The position numbers and the translations under genes were made by a program. Below the pieces are notes generated by a model. It had not been told where the DNA came from, made no database searches, and saw nothing but the letters and a program-made list of their open reading frames with translations. 64,000 nucleotides of DNA, taken from contig NZ_CP009755.1 of NCBI RefSeq assembly GCF_000772085.1, forward strand, positions 1,612,001 through 1,676,000. The letters are read 5' to 3'. This DNA comes from Curtobacterium sp. MR_MD2014 (GTDB lineage Bacteria > Actinomycetota > Actinomycetes > Actinomycetales > Microbacteriaceae). This document shows, in pieces, positions 49,171-57,268 of this stretch (positions are counted from its first letter, which is position 1; the number at the start of each line of letters is the position of its first letter).

Positions 49171-50292
49171 TCAGCCCGCCAGGGTCCGCCGCCGGAACCG
49201 TCGCGCCCATGCCCGCCACGGCAGCGAGCTGGCCAGCGCGAGACCGATGACGACGGTGCCGAACCAGGCGACGACCACCCCGGGGACCGGCACGAGCAGG
49301 CTCGTCCAGAGCAGCACCGCGAGGACCCCGAGGACGTACGCGGCCCCGGCCTTCAGGTACCGGAGGCGCTTGAGCGTCGCCGCCTGGTCCAGGCGCGACG
49401 TCGTCCGGGCGAGGAACACCGCGCCGACGGCGATGGCTGCGACCGCGAGTGCGGCCTTCTCGAGCGCACCGAGTCCGTCCACGCCGAGCACGCCCGACCC
49501 CGACAGGCTGTACACGCCGTCGAGGATCTCGAACAGCATGAAGACGACGAGCCCGCGTTCGAAGACCACCGTCGAGGCGTAGGCGTGGACCCGCCACGCG
49601 CCGCTCGTCCCGACCGCTCCGGTGTCCGTGCCGTCCACGCCCCGCAGCGCCCACCGGGCGATCCGCTTCGACACGAGGTACGCGCCGACGCCGGCCGCGC
49701 CGCAGACGGCGACCGGCAGCACCGTGTCAGGGGCCCACGCGTCGTGGCGTCCGACCAGGACGGTCGTGACGAGCACGCAGGTCGCAGCGGTGACCACGGA
49801 CCAGACGCGCGGCCGCGCGACCCGGGCGAGCCGTGCCTCCAGACCGCCCAGCCAGGACCGCCGTGACAGGCGGTCGGTGTTGAACAGGTACTCGGCGAAG
49901 ACCAACCAGATGAAGGCCGCGCCGAAGGAAGCCAGTGCGGGACGGACCTCGGCGAGGTGCTCCGAGAAGGACCCGGGGGCGAAGACGGCCTCGTCGACGG
50001 CGGACGCGGGGTCCGCCGCTCCGCCGACGGCGACGGCCGCGGGTGGCAGGAGCAGGCGCATCGCGAGCACTCCGGCGACGATGCCGAGCGACAGGAAGAG
50101 CCGTCGTGCGGGGGAGTGCAGCCGACCGGCGATGCCCGCCATCGGGACCGACGAGTCCGCGGCCATCGCGATCTCGAGCAGGGCGAGTGCGGCGAAGGCC
50201 AGGGCGGCTGCCGGGCCGAGGGTGACCCACGCGGCGGCGGCGGCCGCCACGGTGAGGACGAGGGGGACGGTCAGGAGCGATCTCGTGGCCAT
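49171..50292 (-). CDS. TerC/DUF475-like integral membrane protein
   Basis: 373 residues from the ATG at 50292. Nine or so membrane helices; ALLEIAMAADSSVPMAGIAG near residue 40 lies where TerC/DUF475 proteins have their LExxLSxDNAxVxA segment, and the later FIWLVFAEYLFNTDRL and STVVFERGLVVFMLFEILDG fit the same family. The usual DNA of SxDNA is replaced by DSS, so the metal site is altered. Possible role in metal-ion or tellurite response; uncertain. Confidence 0.65.
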   Translation of the reverse strand: MATRSLLTVPLVLTVAAAAAAWVTLGPAAALAFAALALLEIAMAADSSVPMAGIAGRLHSPARRLFLSLGIVAGVLAMRLLLPPAAVAVGGAADPASAVDEAVFAPGSFSEHLAEVRPALASFGAAFIWLVFAEYLFNTDRLSRRSWLGGLEARLARVARPRVWSVVTAATCVLVTTVLVGRHDAWAPDTVLPVAVCGAAGVGAYLVSKRIARWALRGVDGTDTGAVGTSGAWRVHAYASTVVFERGLVVFMLFEILDGVYSLSGSGVLGVDGLGALEKAALAVAAIAVGAVFLARTTSRLDQAATLKRLRYLKAGAAYVLGVLAVLLWTSLLVPVPGVVVAWFGTVVIGLALASSLPWRAWARRFRRRTLAG

Positions 50293-50380
50293 GTCCCCAT
50301 GCAGCACCTGTCGGCTGGATCGCGCATCCGTCCCGTCTGGCAGACGCGTCGGAGGCACCGGTGCGTTCTCCGGAACGGGT

Positions 50381-50414
50381 GACGGCCCGTCCCCACTTGC
50401 GGGGACGGGCCGTC
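50381..50414. terminator. Hairpin terminator of the XRE-MurA gene
   Basis: gacggcccgtcccc (50381-50394) pairs perfectly with 50401-50414, loop acttgc; 42 bp past the stop of the minus-strand gene. Confidence 0.85.
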
Positions 50415-50455
50415 GGGTGCGGTGACCGGAGAGGTCGCCCGGGCGGTGCTGAGGG

Positions 50456-52033
50456 TCAGTCGTGGAACGTCTCGATGGACGCGCCGAGCGAGTTGAGGCG
50501 TTCCTGCAGCTGCTCGTAGCCGCGGGCGATGATGCCGACGTTGCGCAGGACGCTCTCGCCCTTCGCGGCGAGCATCGCCAGCAGGATGACGACCGCGGGC
50601 CGCAGGGCGGGCGGGCAGCTGACCTCGGCGCCGGAGAAGTGCGTCGGGCCGGTCACGTCGAGGCGGTGCGGGTCGCGCAGGGTGACGCTCGCGCCGAGGC
50701 GGGTGAGGTCGAGCAGGTGGATCGCCCGGCCCTCGTACACCCAGTCGTGCACGAGCGTCGTGCCCTCGGCCATCGCCGCGATGACGACGAAGAACGGCAG
50801 GTTGTCGATGTTGAGGCCCGGGAACGGCATCGCGTGGATCTTGTCGATCGGCGCGTGCAGCTCGGACGGGTGCACCGTGATGTCGACCAGGCGCGTGCGA
50901 CCGTTGGCGGCGGCGTACTCCTCGCTGACGTCGAACCGCAGGCCCATCTCGGCGAGGGTCGCGAGCTCGATCTCGAGGAACTCGATCGGCGCTCGGGTCA
51001 CCGTGAGGGTGGACGCGGTGACGATCCCCGCGGTCAGGAGGCTCATCGCCTCGACCGGGTCCTCGCTCGGCCAGTAGTCCACGACCTCGTCGATACGGCT
51101 CTTCCCGGTGATGCGGAGCGTCGTCGAACCGATGCCCTCGACCTGCACGCCGAGCAGTTCGAGGAAGAAGCAGAGGTCCTGCACCATGTAGTTGGGGCTG
51201 GCGTTGCGGATCGTGGTGACGCCGTCGCGGGCGGCCGCGGCGAGGATCGCGTTCTCCGTGACGGTGTCACCGCGCTCGGTCAGCACGACCGACTTCGTCG
51301 GCACCTCGGTGTTCGCCACGTCGACCTCGTACCAGCCGGAGGTCGCCTCGACGTCGACGCCGAACGGCCGCAGGGCGATGAGGTGCGGTTCGACCGTGCG
51401 GGTGCCGAGGTCGCAGCCGCCGGCGTAGGGCAGACGGAACGAGCCGTAGCGACCGCTGAGCGGGCCGAGGAACATGAGCACGCTCCGGGTGCGCCGGGCG
51501 GCGTCGGCGTCGATCGCGTCCAGTCGCAGGTCCGACGGGGCGACGATCTCGAGGACCTCGCCGTCCTCCGACCACGTGACGGTGGCCCCGAGGCTGCGGA
51601 GCACGTCGATGATGCGGTCGACCTCGACGATGCGGGCCACCTTGTGCAGCCGGGTGACCCCGCGGTTGAGCAGCGACGCGCAGAGCAGTGCGACGGCGGC
51701 GTTCTTGCTCGAGTTCACGGCGATGGAGCCGCTGAGCTTCCGACCGCCCTGCACCCGGAGGTGGGCGCGCTGCGGGGCGCCGCCGATCGAGACGATCTGC
51801 TGGTCGAGCGCGTCGCTGATGCGCGTGAGCATCTCGAGCGACAGGTTCTGTCCGCCCTGCTCGATGCGGTTGATCGCGCTCTGGCTCGTGCCGACGCGTT
51901 CGGCGAGCTGGGTCTGGGTCATGCTGCGGCCCTTGCGGGCGCCCCGGATGAGGGCGCCGACCTCGCGCAGCGGAGCGGCGGGCGCGGTGCCGGTCGGCTC
52001 GGCGGGCGTGACGACGGTGGTGGTGTCGGACAT
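50456..52033 (-). CDS. XRE-type HTH fused to MurA-like enolpyruvyl transferase
   Basis: 525 residues from the ATG at 52033, with TACCGT seven bases upstream (nearly leaderless). About residues 25-85 form an XRE/Cro-type HTH (MTQTQLAERVGTSQSAINRI, then EQGGQNLSLEMLTRISDAL). From about residue 95 follows a full EPSP/MurA two-domain fold: SIAVNSSKNAAVALLCASLL (the Lys/Asn of the MurA active site) and LPYAGGCDLGTRTVEPHLIA with the catalytic Cys of the flexible loop. MurA joins enolpyruvate to UDP-GlcNAc in peptidoglycan synthesis. The active-site residues are retained, so the fusion may be an active enzyme that also binds DNA, or a regulator that senses UDP-GlcNAc. Confidence 0.88.
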   Translation of the reverse strand: MSDTTTVVTPAEPTGTAPAAPLREVGALIRGARKGRSMTQTQLAERVGTSQSAINRIEQGGQNLSLEMLTRISDALDQQIVSIGGAPQRAHLRVQGGRKLSGSIAVNSSKNAAVALLCASLLNRGVTRLHKVARIVEVDRIIDVLRSLGATVTWSEDGEVLEIVAPSDLRLDAIDADAARRTRSVLMFLGPLSGRYGSFRLPYAGGCDLGTRTVEPHLIALRPFGVDVEATSGWYEVDVANTEVPTKSVVLTERGDTVTENAILAAAARDGVTTIRNASPNYMVQDLCFFLELLGVQVEGIGSTTLRITGKSRIDEVVDYWPSEDPVEAMSLLTAGIVTASTLTVTRAPIEFLEIELATLAEMGLRFDVSEEYAAANGRTRLVDITVHPSELHAPIDKIHAMPFPGLNIDNLPFFVVIAAMAEGTTLVHDWVYEGRAIHLLDLTRLGASVTLRDPHRLDVTGPTHFSGAEVSCPPALRPAVVILLAMLAAKGESVLRNVGIIARGYEQLQERLNSLGASIETFHD

Positions 52034-52053
52034 GGTCGCCACGGTAACACGCT

Positions 52054-52124
52054 CATGAGATAAAACAGGGGACATCGCCCGGCGATCATCCAGGATCGGA
52101 TCGGGAATAACTCGTCCATGAGAG
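52054..52124. promoter_or_regulatory. Two catgaga boxes upstream of XRE-MurA
   Basis: catgaga occurs at 52054-52060 (within ctcatgagat) and 52118-52124 (within ccatgagagt), 64 bp apart, in the only AT-rich stretch near this promoter. They are candidate binding sites for the HTH of the fusion protein itself. Confidence 0.4.
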
Positions 52125-52125
52125 T

Positions 52126-53355
52126 TCAGGCCGGCAACCAGCCGCGGTCTTCGCCGCTCCACCGCCACATCGTCGAGGGGCCGAGCGCGGGTCGGGGGTC
52201 GCGCAGCCAGACCGTCGTGTCGGGGGTCCACCCGGCGATGACGCTCGCCGGGGTGCCGTCAGCCGAGTGCAGGGTGCCCTCTGCCGAGTCCAGGGTGCCG
52301 TCGGCCGAGTCCGCGGTGCCGTCGGCCGAGTCCGCGGTGCCGTCGGCCGAGTCCGCGTCGACCGGGATCGCGGTTCCGGAGGCGCGCAGCCACCCCCGCA
52401 GGGTCAGGTGCACCGCGTCGTACCGCTCGGCGATCGCGGCCCAGTCCGGCATCACCCAGGCGCCGTCGCGACCGGTCGCCCGGTACCAGTCGTGGCGACG
52501 GGTCGTGGCCGTGACGTCGATCGGTGCCGCACGGCAGAGCGCGGCCCAGTCCTCGGCGTCGTCGACCACCACGATGCGCGCGGACGGATCGACCGCAACG
52601 GGGGCGACCGCAGCGCGCTCCCACCCGGTGTGGTCCTCGACCGCCCACAACCCGAGTGGCCCGCGGCCGTCGCGTTCGGTGGTGGTGTCGAGGAGCCCGC
52701 TGGGAGGGGTCGTCCACCACGTCCCGCTGATCGGCGCGGTGACCGGGTCGCCCAGGCCGTGGGAGCGTTCGTCCAGCAGCTCGCGCCGCCACTCGGCGAG
52801 CACTGCTGCGGCAGGGCGAACGGCGCCGCCGTACCCGGACGTGTCCGGGATGACGGTCCACTGTCGCGAAGCCGAAGCCGAAGCCGGAGCCGGAGCCGGA
52901 GCCGGAGCAGGAGCCAGGGCCGGATCCTGGTCCGTGGCGAACAGTGCCTGCACGCCGGGGGCAGCCGCGACCGCCGTGGCGATCCGCTCGTGCAGCGACC
53001 GCGGGACGACGGTCTGGAGCAGGACGTCCTCGGCGTCCGGCTCCTGCCACCACATCGCCGACTCCGCCGCGCGTCCGAGGGCCGCGAGCACCTGGTCGAG
53101 CGTGGCCGACGCGGGGTCGGCAGCGTCGAACAGGGCCTCGACGGCGGTGACCACGTCGTCGTCCGACGGAGCCGGACGCGGCTCGGACGCTCCGGGTCCG
53201 AACAGCGAGACGCCGTCACCGCGGTGGGCGGAGGTCCAGTAGGACGCCCAGAAGAGCGTGTCGTCGTCCGGCTGGTCGCCGACGGTACCGAGCACGACCT
53301 CCCAGCAGAGGCGCCGCCCCCGCGGCCCGGCGAGCAGGTCCTCGACGATGGTCAC
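52126..53355 (-). CDS. Protein of unknown function with two internal repeat tracts
   Basis: 409 residues from the GTG at 53355, chosen because TAGCCT lies exactly six bases upstream (the GTG at 53358 is the alternative). Soluble; an N-terminal helical domain (about 1-135), an Ala/Pro/Ser repeat tract (about residues 145-165), a Trp-rich middle domain (GTWWTTPPSGLLDTTTERDG, LGLWAVEDHTGWERAAVAPV, HDWYRATGRDGAWVMPDWAA), then five heptad repeats of the type DSADGTA (about 335-370), and a C-terminal Trp-rich end (TTVWLRDPRPALG, MWRWSGEDRGWLPA). I do not recognise the family. Last gene before the second flagellar block, divergent from flbD. Confidence 0.7.
   Translation of the reverse strand: MTIVEDLLAGPRGRRLCWEVVLGTVGDQPDDDTLFWASYWTSAHRGDGVSLFGPGASEPRPAPSDDDVVTAVEALFDAADPASATLDQVLAALGRAAESAMWWQEPDAEDVLLQTVVPRSLHERIATAVAAAPGVQALFATDQDPALAPAPAPAPAPASASASRQWTVIPDTSGYGGAVRPAAAVLAEWRRELLDERSHGLGDPVTAPISGTWWTTPPSGLLDTTTERDGRGPLGLWAVEDHTGWERAAVAPVAVDPSARIVVVDDAEDWAALCRAAPIDVTATTRRHDWYRATGRDGAWVMPDWAAIAERYDAVHLTLRGWLRASGTAIPVDADSADGTADSADGTADSADGTLDSAEGTLHSADGTPASVIAGWTPDTTVWLRDPRPALGPSTMWRWSGEDRGWLPA
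52252..52356 (-). repeat. Five 21-bp tandem repeats
   Basis: Units begin at 52252, 52273, 52294, 52315 and 52336 (ggtgccgtcggccgagtccgc type); the last three are identical. They encode heptapeptides DSADGTA/L on the minus strand. Confidence 0.92.
52869..52917 (-). repeat. Hexanucleotide repeat tract
   Basis: Runs of gaagcc/ggagcc hexamers encode alternating Ala-Ser then Ala-Pro dipeptides in the same gene. Confidence 0.88.
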
Positions 53356-53367
53356 CACGCCAGGCTA
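53356..53367 (-). promoter_or_regulatory. Leaderless promoter -10 of the repeat-containing gene
   Basis: Minus strand: TAGCCT (53367-53362), six bases, GTG at 53355. It overlaps the -35 of the divergent flagellar promoter by two bases. Confidence 0.65.
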
Positions 53368-53392
53368 ACGGGGGTGCCATCGTCGCCGATAA
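53366..53392 (+). promoter_or_regulatory. Sigma-28 (FliA/WhiG)-type promoter for flbD-csrA block
   Basis: TAAC (53366-53369), a spacer of exactly 15 bp, then GCCGATAA (53385-53392). The sigma-28 family consensus is TAAA-N15-GCCGATAA, so eight of eight -10 bases and three of four -35 bases match. Predicted start near 53400, leader about 70 bases. Confidence 0.8.
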
Positions 53393-53470
53393 CGACCGGT
53401 GCACACCCACGGACGGGTCTGCATCCCGCCCCACGGACGGCGGCGGGACGATCGAGAACCAGGACGGGCC

Positions 53471-53773
53471 ATGATCGTCGTCACACGACTCAACGGCAGC
53501 GCTTTCGCTGTCAACCCCGACCTCGTGGAGCGCATCCAGGAGACGCCGGACACGACGCTCATCATGGTCGACGGCGCCAAGTACATCGTGCGCGAGTCCA
53601 TGGCCGACGTCATCGGCCTCGTCGCCGCCTACCGCGCGCGGATCGTCGGCATGGCCTACGGCACGGACACCGCGGTGGACGCGACCGGACCGCAGCCGGT
53701 CCTCGCGCCCGTCGCGCCGCTCGTCACCAACGGACGACGCGACGCCGTCCGGAGCCAGGACGGGGGGCGCTGA
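53471..53773 (+). CDS. flbD: FlbD, flagellar protein
   Basis: 100 residues from the ATG at 53471. FlbD (PF06289) core: IVVTRLNGSAFAVNPDLVERI, TLIMVDGAKYIVRESM, VIGLVAAYRARIV, then about 35 variable residues. Small conserved protein of Gram-positive flagellar operons, normally directly after flgE, function unclear. Here it opens the second flagellar block. Confidence 0.92.
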   Translation: MIVVTRLNGSAFAVNPDLVERIQETPDTTLIMVDGAKYIVRESMADVIGLVAAYRARIVGMAYGTDTAVDATGPQPVLAPVAPLVTNGRRDAVRSQDGGR

Positions 53774-53775
53774 CC

Positions 53776-54591
53776 GTGGACATCGCAACGATCGTCGGCA
53801 TCCTGCTCGCCTTCGGCGCCCTGTTCGGGATGGCGCAGATGGAGCACGTCGAGATGGCGGGACTCTTCCTGCCCGCGCCGATGCTCCTCGTCTTCGTCGC
53901 CACCATCGGCTGCGGCGTCGCGAGCACCACCATGAAGGACGCCCTCGCCGCGTTCAAGACCGTCCCGAAGGCGTTCACCGGCAAGGTCACCCCACCGCAG
54001 ACGGTCATCGACGACGTGGTCGGGTTGGCCGAGACGGCCCGCGCCAACGGCCTGCTCGCGCTCGAGCAGGAGGCCGACAAGCACGACGACCCGTTCATGA
54101 AGAAGGCCCTGCAGAACATCGCGGACGGCACCGACGGCGACGAGCTCCGGATCCTGCTCGAGGACGAGATCGAGTCGAACGCCGCACCGATGCGGAGCGC
54201 CAGCGCGTTCTTCATGGGCCTGGGCGGCTTCGCCCCGACCGTCGGCATCATCGGCACCGTCGTGTCCCTGACCCACGTGCTGGCGAACCTCGGCAAGCCC
54301 GACGAGCTCGGCCCGCTCATCGCGAGCGCGTTCGTCGCGACGCTCTGGGGCCTGCTCACCGCGAACTTCCTCTGGCTGCCCTTCGGCGGCAAGCTCCGGA
54401 AGCTCGCGCAGCTCGAGGCCGACCGGCAGACCCTGCTGATGGAGGGTCTGCTCGCCGTCCAGGCCGGCAGCCAACCCCGACTGCTCGGTGAGCGCCTCAC
54501 CGCGATGGTCCCGCCCGCTGCGCGCGGTGCCGGCGGCAAGGACGGGAAGACCGCGAAGGCCACCGCCGACGACCAGCAGCTGGCGGCCTGA
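53776..54591 (+). CDS. motA: MotA, flagellar stator proton channel subunit
   Basis: 271 residues, GTG start two bases after flbD. Four membrane helices; IATIVGILLAFGALFGMAQM and PAPMLLVFVATIGCGVASTT first, then PFMKKALQNIADGTDGDELR (charged cytoplasmic loop that meets FliG), GGFAPTVGIIGTVVSLTHVL and FVATLWGLLTANFLWLPFGG. Conserved Pro in APTVGIIGT. Confidence 0.95.
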   Translation: MDIATIVGILLAFGALFGMAQMEHVEMAGLFLPAPMLLVFVATIGCGVASTTMKDALAAFKTVPKAFTGKVTPPQTVIDDVVGLAETARANGLLALEQEADKHDDPFMKKALQNIADGTDGDELRILLEDEIESNAAPMRSASAFFMGLGGFAPTVGIIGTVVSLTHVLANLGKPDELGPLIASAFVATLWGLLTANFLWLPFGGKLRKLAQLEADRQTLLMEGLLAVQAGSQPRLLGERLTAMVPPAARGAGGKDGKTAKATADDQQLAA

Positions 54592-54593
54592 CC

Positions 54594-55526
54594 GTGAGCG
54601 CGAACCCTCGCGGGCGCGGGCGCGGCCGGAAGAAGGGCGGCCACGACGAGGCCGAGCACCCGGACGAGCGCTGGATGGCGTCGTACATGGACATGATCAC
54701 GGTGCTCATGTGCATGTTCCTCGTGCTCTTCGCCATGTCGTCGGTCGACCAGGAGAAGTACATCGCGCTGAAGAACTCGCTCGCGACGGGGTTCGGCGAG
54801 GTGAAGTCCGGCAAGGTCGACACCGCCTCGGGCACGATCGTGTCGAAGTCCCAGGTGACGAAGGACGGCAAGGGGTACGCGACGGACAAGTCCGACGCCG
54901 ACCACTCGACCGCCGCGTCCGGCGCCGACGACACGAACGTCGACCCGGCGTCGACCGCGGTGCCGCCGGTCGCGTCGAAGGCCGACCTGGCGGCGGCCCA
55001 GCGGGAGCTCGACGACCTCAAGGCGATCGAGGCGGCCATCCAGGGCAACCTCGAGCAGGCGGGGGAGTCGTCGAAGGTGCAGTTCGCCGTCGACGACCGC
55101 GGCCTGACGGTCCGGCTCGTCGGGAGCGAGACCTACTTCGCGACGAACAGCGCCGACCTGTCCGACCAGGCCCGCCGCATCATGGACGCGATCGCGCCGG
55201 TCCTGAAGACCAGCGGACACGACGTCAGCGTCGAGGGCCACGCCGACCAGCGGAACTCGACCGCCCCGTACGCGACGAACTGGGAGCTCAGCGCCGCACG
55301 CGCGACCGGGGTGCTCCGCGACCTGGTCGAACGGGGCGGGATGCCGGCGGACCACGTGCAGAGCGTCGGCTTCGGGTCGAGCCGCCCGCTCGCGAAGGGC
55401 GCGAGCGACGCGGACAACACCCTCAACCGCCGGGTCGACATCGTCGTGCTGTCGAACCAGGACCAGGACGTCAGCGAGCTGATGCCCGCCCTCGCCACGG
55501 CGCAGGACGGAGCGCGACAGGGGTAG
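54594..55526 (+). CDS. motB: MotB, stator anchor subunit
   Basis: 310 residues. A short basic cytoplasmic start, one membrane helix with the proton-carrying Asp33 (WMASYMDMITVLMCMFLVLF), a linker, and an OmpA-like peptidoglycan-binding domain from about residue 165 (DVSVEGHADQRN, NWELSAARATGVLRDLVERG, NTLNRRVDIVVL). Binds MotA and anchors the stator to the wall. Confidence 0.96.
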   Translation: MSANPRGRGRGRKKGGHDEAEHPDERWMASYMDMITVLMCMFLVLFAMSSVDQEKYIALKNSLATGFGEVKSGKVDTASGTIVSKSQVTKDGKGYATDKSDADHSTAASGADDTNVDPASTAVPPVASKADLAAAQRELDDLKAIEAAIQGNLEQAGESSKVQFAVDDRGLTVRLVGSETYFATNSADLSDQARRIMDAIAPVLKTSGHDVSVEGHADQRNSTAPYATNWELSAARATGVLRDLVERGGMPADHVQSVGFGSSRPLAKGASDADNTLNRRVDIVVLSNQDQDVSELMPALATAQDGARQG

Positions 55527-55679
55527 ACCCCGGCGGGCAGGGCCCGCACCCCAGCGCGGACCGGACCGCAGGACGAGCGCCGACGAGCGGCCACGGGTCG
55601 CCCCGACGCCGGGTCCGCCGCCGCCCCAGAACGGGGCACAGCGCTGACGCCTGCCCGTCGCCGGTCGACAGACGCACCC
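55527..55679 (+). other. 153-bp gap at the usual place of fliL
   Basis: No frame here encodes a FliL-like membrane helix. The frame of fliM is open throughout but has no ATG, GTG or TTG and an Arg/Pro-rich composition. I see no promoter; it could be a remnant. Confidence 0.6.
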
Positions 55680-56561
55680 GTGACCGACACCCTGCCAGCG
55701 CCCGAGGTGTACGACTTCGCGCGCCCGTCGACGCTCGCCCGCGAGCACGCACGGGTGCTCGAGCTCGCCTTCGAGACGTTCGCGCGGCAGTGGGGCACGC
55801 AGCTCACCGCGAAGGTGCGTGCCGTCAGCCAGGTGACCTGCGAGCAGGTCTCGATGACGACGTACGACGAGTACGCCGCGTCCCTGCCCGCCCTCACCGG
55901 CATGGTGCTGCTGCCGATCGCCGACACCGCGCCGAAGGGCGTGCTGCAGGTCCCGCTCGACGCGGCCCTGACGTGGGTGTCGCACGCCCTCGGCGCATCG
56001 AAGCCGCTGCCGACACCGGAGCGCACCTTCACGCCGATCGAGCAGGCCCTGGTGCGGAAGATCGTCGAGGACGCCCTCGACGACCTCCGCTACTCGTTCG
56101 GCGGGCTCCTCGCGCACGAGGTCACCACCGGCGGCTTCCAGTTCAACAGCCAGTTCGCCCAGGCCGCGCAGAAGGGCGACCTGATGATCGTCGCCGCGTT
56201 CTCGATCCGGGTCGGCGACCGCGTCGCACCCGGCACGCTCGCCCTGCCGGCGGAGGCCGTGCTGCCGCAGCTCGGCGAGGACACCACGAGCGTCTCGGCC
56301 GCCGACGCCCGCGCCCTGCTCGACGCGCAGCTCGCGAACGTCCCGGTCGGCGTCAGCCTGCACTTCGCGCCCGCCGCCGTGCTGCCCACGCAGGTGCTCC
56401 GGCTGGCCGTCGGCGACGTCCTGCCGCTGCCGCACCCGCAGCACCGCCCCCTGACCATCGCGGTCGACGGCGAACCCGTCGGTACCGCCGCCGTCGGCGC
56501 CAACGGCTCGCGCCTGGCCGGCATCGTCGTCACCACCACCGATCCGGAGCAGCACGCATGA
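55680..56561 (+). CDS. fliM: FliM, flagellar switch protein (N-terminally short)
   Basis: 293 residues, GTG start, weak ribosome binding site. The CheC-like middle domain starts at once (VYDFARPSTLAREHARVLEL, GGLLAHEVTTGGFQFNSQF) and a C-terminal SpoA domain is present. FliM forms the C ring between FliG and FliN. The N-terminal CheY-P-binding segment (LSQxEIDALL in most FliM) is absent and not encoded upstream. Confidence 0.9.
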   Translation: MTDTLPAPEVYDFARPSTLAREHARVLELAFETFARQWGTQLTAKVRAVSQVTCEQVSMTTYDEYAASLPALTGMVLLPIADTAPKGVLQVPLDAALTWVSHALGASKPLPTPERTFTPIEQALVRKIVEDALDDLRYSFGGLLAHEVTTGGFQFNSQFAQAAQKGDLMIVAAFSIRVGDRVAPGTLALPAEAVLPQLGEDTTSVSAADARALLDAQLANVPVGVSLHFAPAAVLPTQVLRLAVGDVLPLPHPQHRPLTIAVDGEPVGTAAVGANGSRLAGIVVTTTDPEQHA

Positions 56562-57265
56562 GCGCCACCACCACCCTCCACGCCACCGCGGCCGAGTCGC
56601 TCGCGGCGCAGCTCCCGACGGCGGCACCCCTGACCGCCGTGCCCCTGCCGGGAGGCGCGACCCCGGTCGTCCTCGAGGCCGCCGTCGACGGTGTGGTCGC
56701 GTCCTTCGTCGGCGGACTCTCCGCGGACCTCGCGCTGGTCCTCACCGACCTCGGCGCGGTCGTCGCCGCGGGCGGCGCCGACGCCGGCCTGGTCGACGTC
56801 ACCGACGTGCTCCGCCCGTCGCTCGAGGCCGCTGCCTCCGTGCTCGGCGTCGGTGTGCTCGGGGACGCCCGTCGCGAGTCGGCGGCCTCGCTGTTCGCCG
56901 ACCCGGAGACGGTCGTCTTCGAGCTCACCGCGGGCGGGGTCCCCGGCGGCTGGTTCGCGCTGCGCGTCCGTGAGAACGGCACGGTCTCGGCACCGCTCGC
57001 CGCCGGCGCCGTCCCCGCCGGGAACCTCGGTCGCATCAACAACGTCGAGATGACGCTGACCGTCGAGATCGGTCGGACCCGGATGTCGGTGCGCGACGTG
57101 CTCGGCATGGAACCCGGCGCCGTGGTCGAGCTCGACCGCAGCGCCGGTGCCCCCGCTGACGTGCTGCTCAACGGCCGGTTGATCGCCCACGGCGAGGTCG
57201 TCGTCGTCGACCAGGACTACGCCGTCCGCATCACCAGGATCCTCGACGTCGCCGAAGCGGTCTGA
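56558..57265 (+). CDS. fliN: FliN, flagellar switch protein (long form)
   Basis: 235 residues, ATGA overlap with fliM. An N-terminal CheC/FliY-like extension of about 140 residues precedes the SpoA domain (INNVEMTLTVEIGRTRMSVR, NGRLIAHGEVVVVDQDYAVR). The long form is known in Gram-positive bacteria (FliY type). Part of the C ring. Confidence 0.93.
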   Translation: MSATTTLHATAAESLAAQLPTAAPLTAVPLPGGATPVVLEAAVDGVVASFVGGLSADLALVLTDLGAVVAAGGADAGLVDVTDVLRPSLEAAASVLGVGVLGDARRESAASLFADPETVVFELTAGGVPGGWFALRVRENGTVSAPLAAGAVPAGNLGRINNVEMTLTVEIGRTRMSVRDVLGMEPGAVVELDRSAGAPADVLLNGRLIAHGEVVVVDQDYAVRITRILDVAEAV

Positions 57266-57268
57266 TCC

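Noticed and set aside
8218-53470. The 45-kb block as a prophage or integrative element
   Set aside because: No integrase, recombinase, transfer or phage gene, no tRNA and no flanking direct repeat was found; codon use and GC match the flagellar genes.
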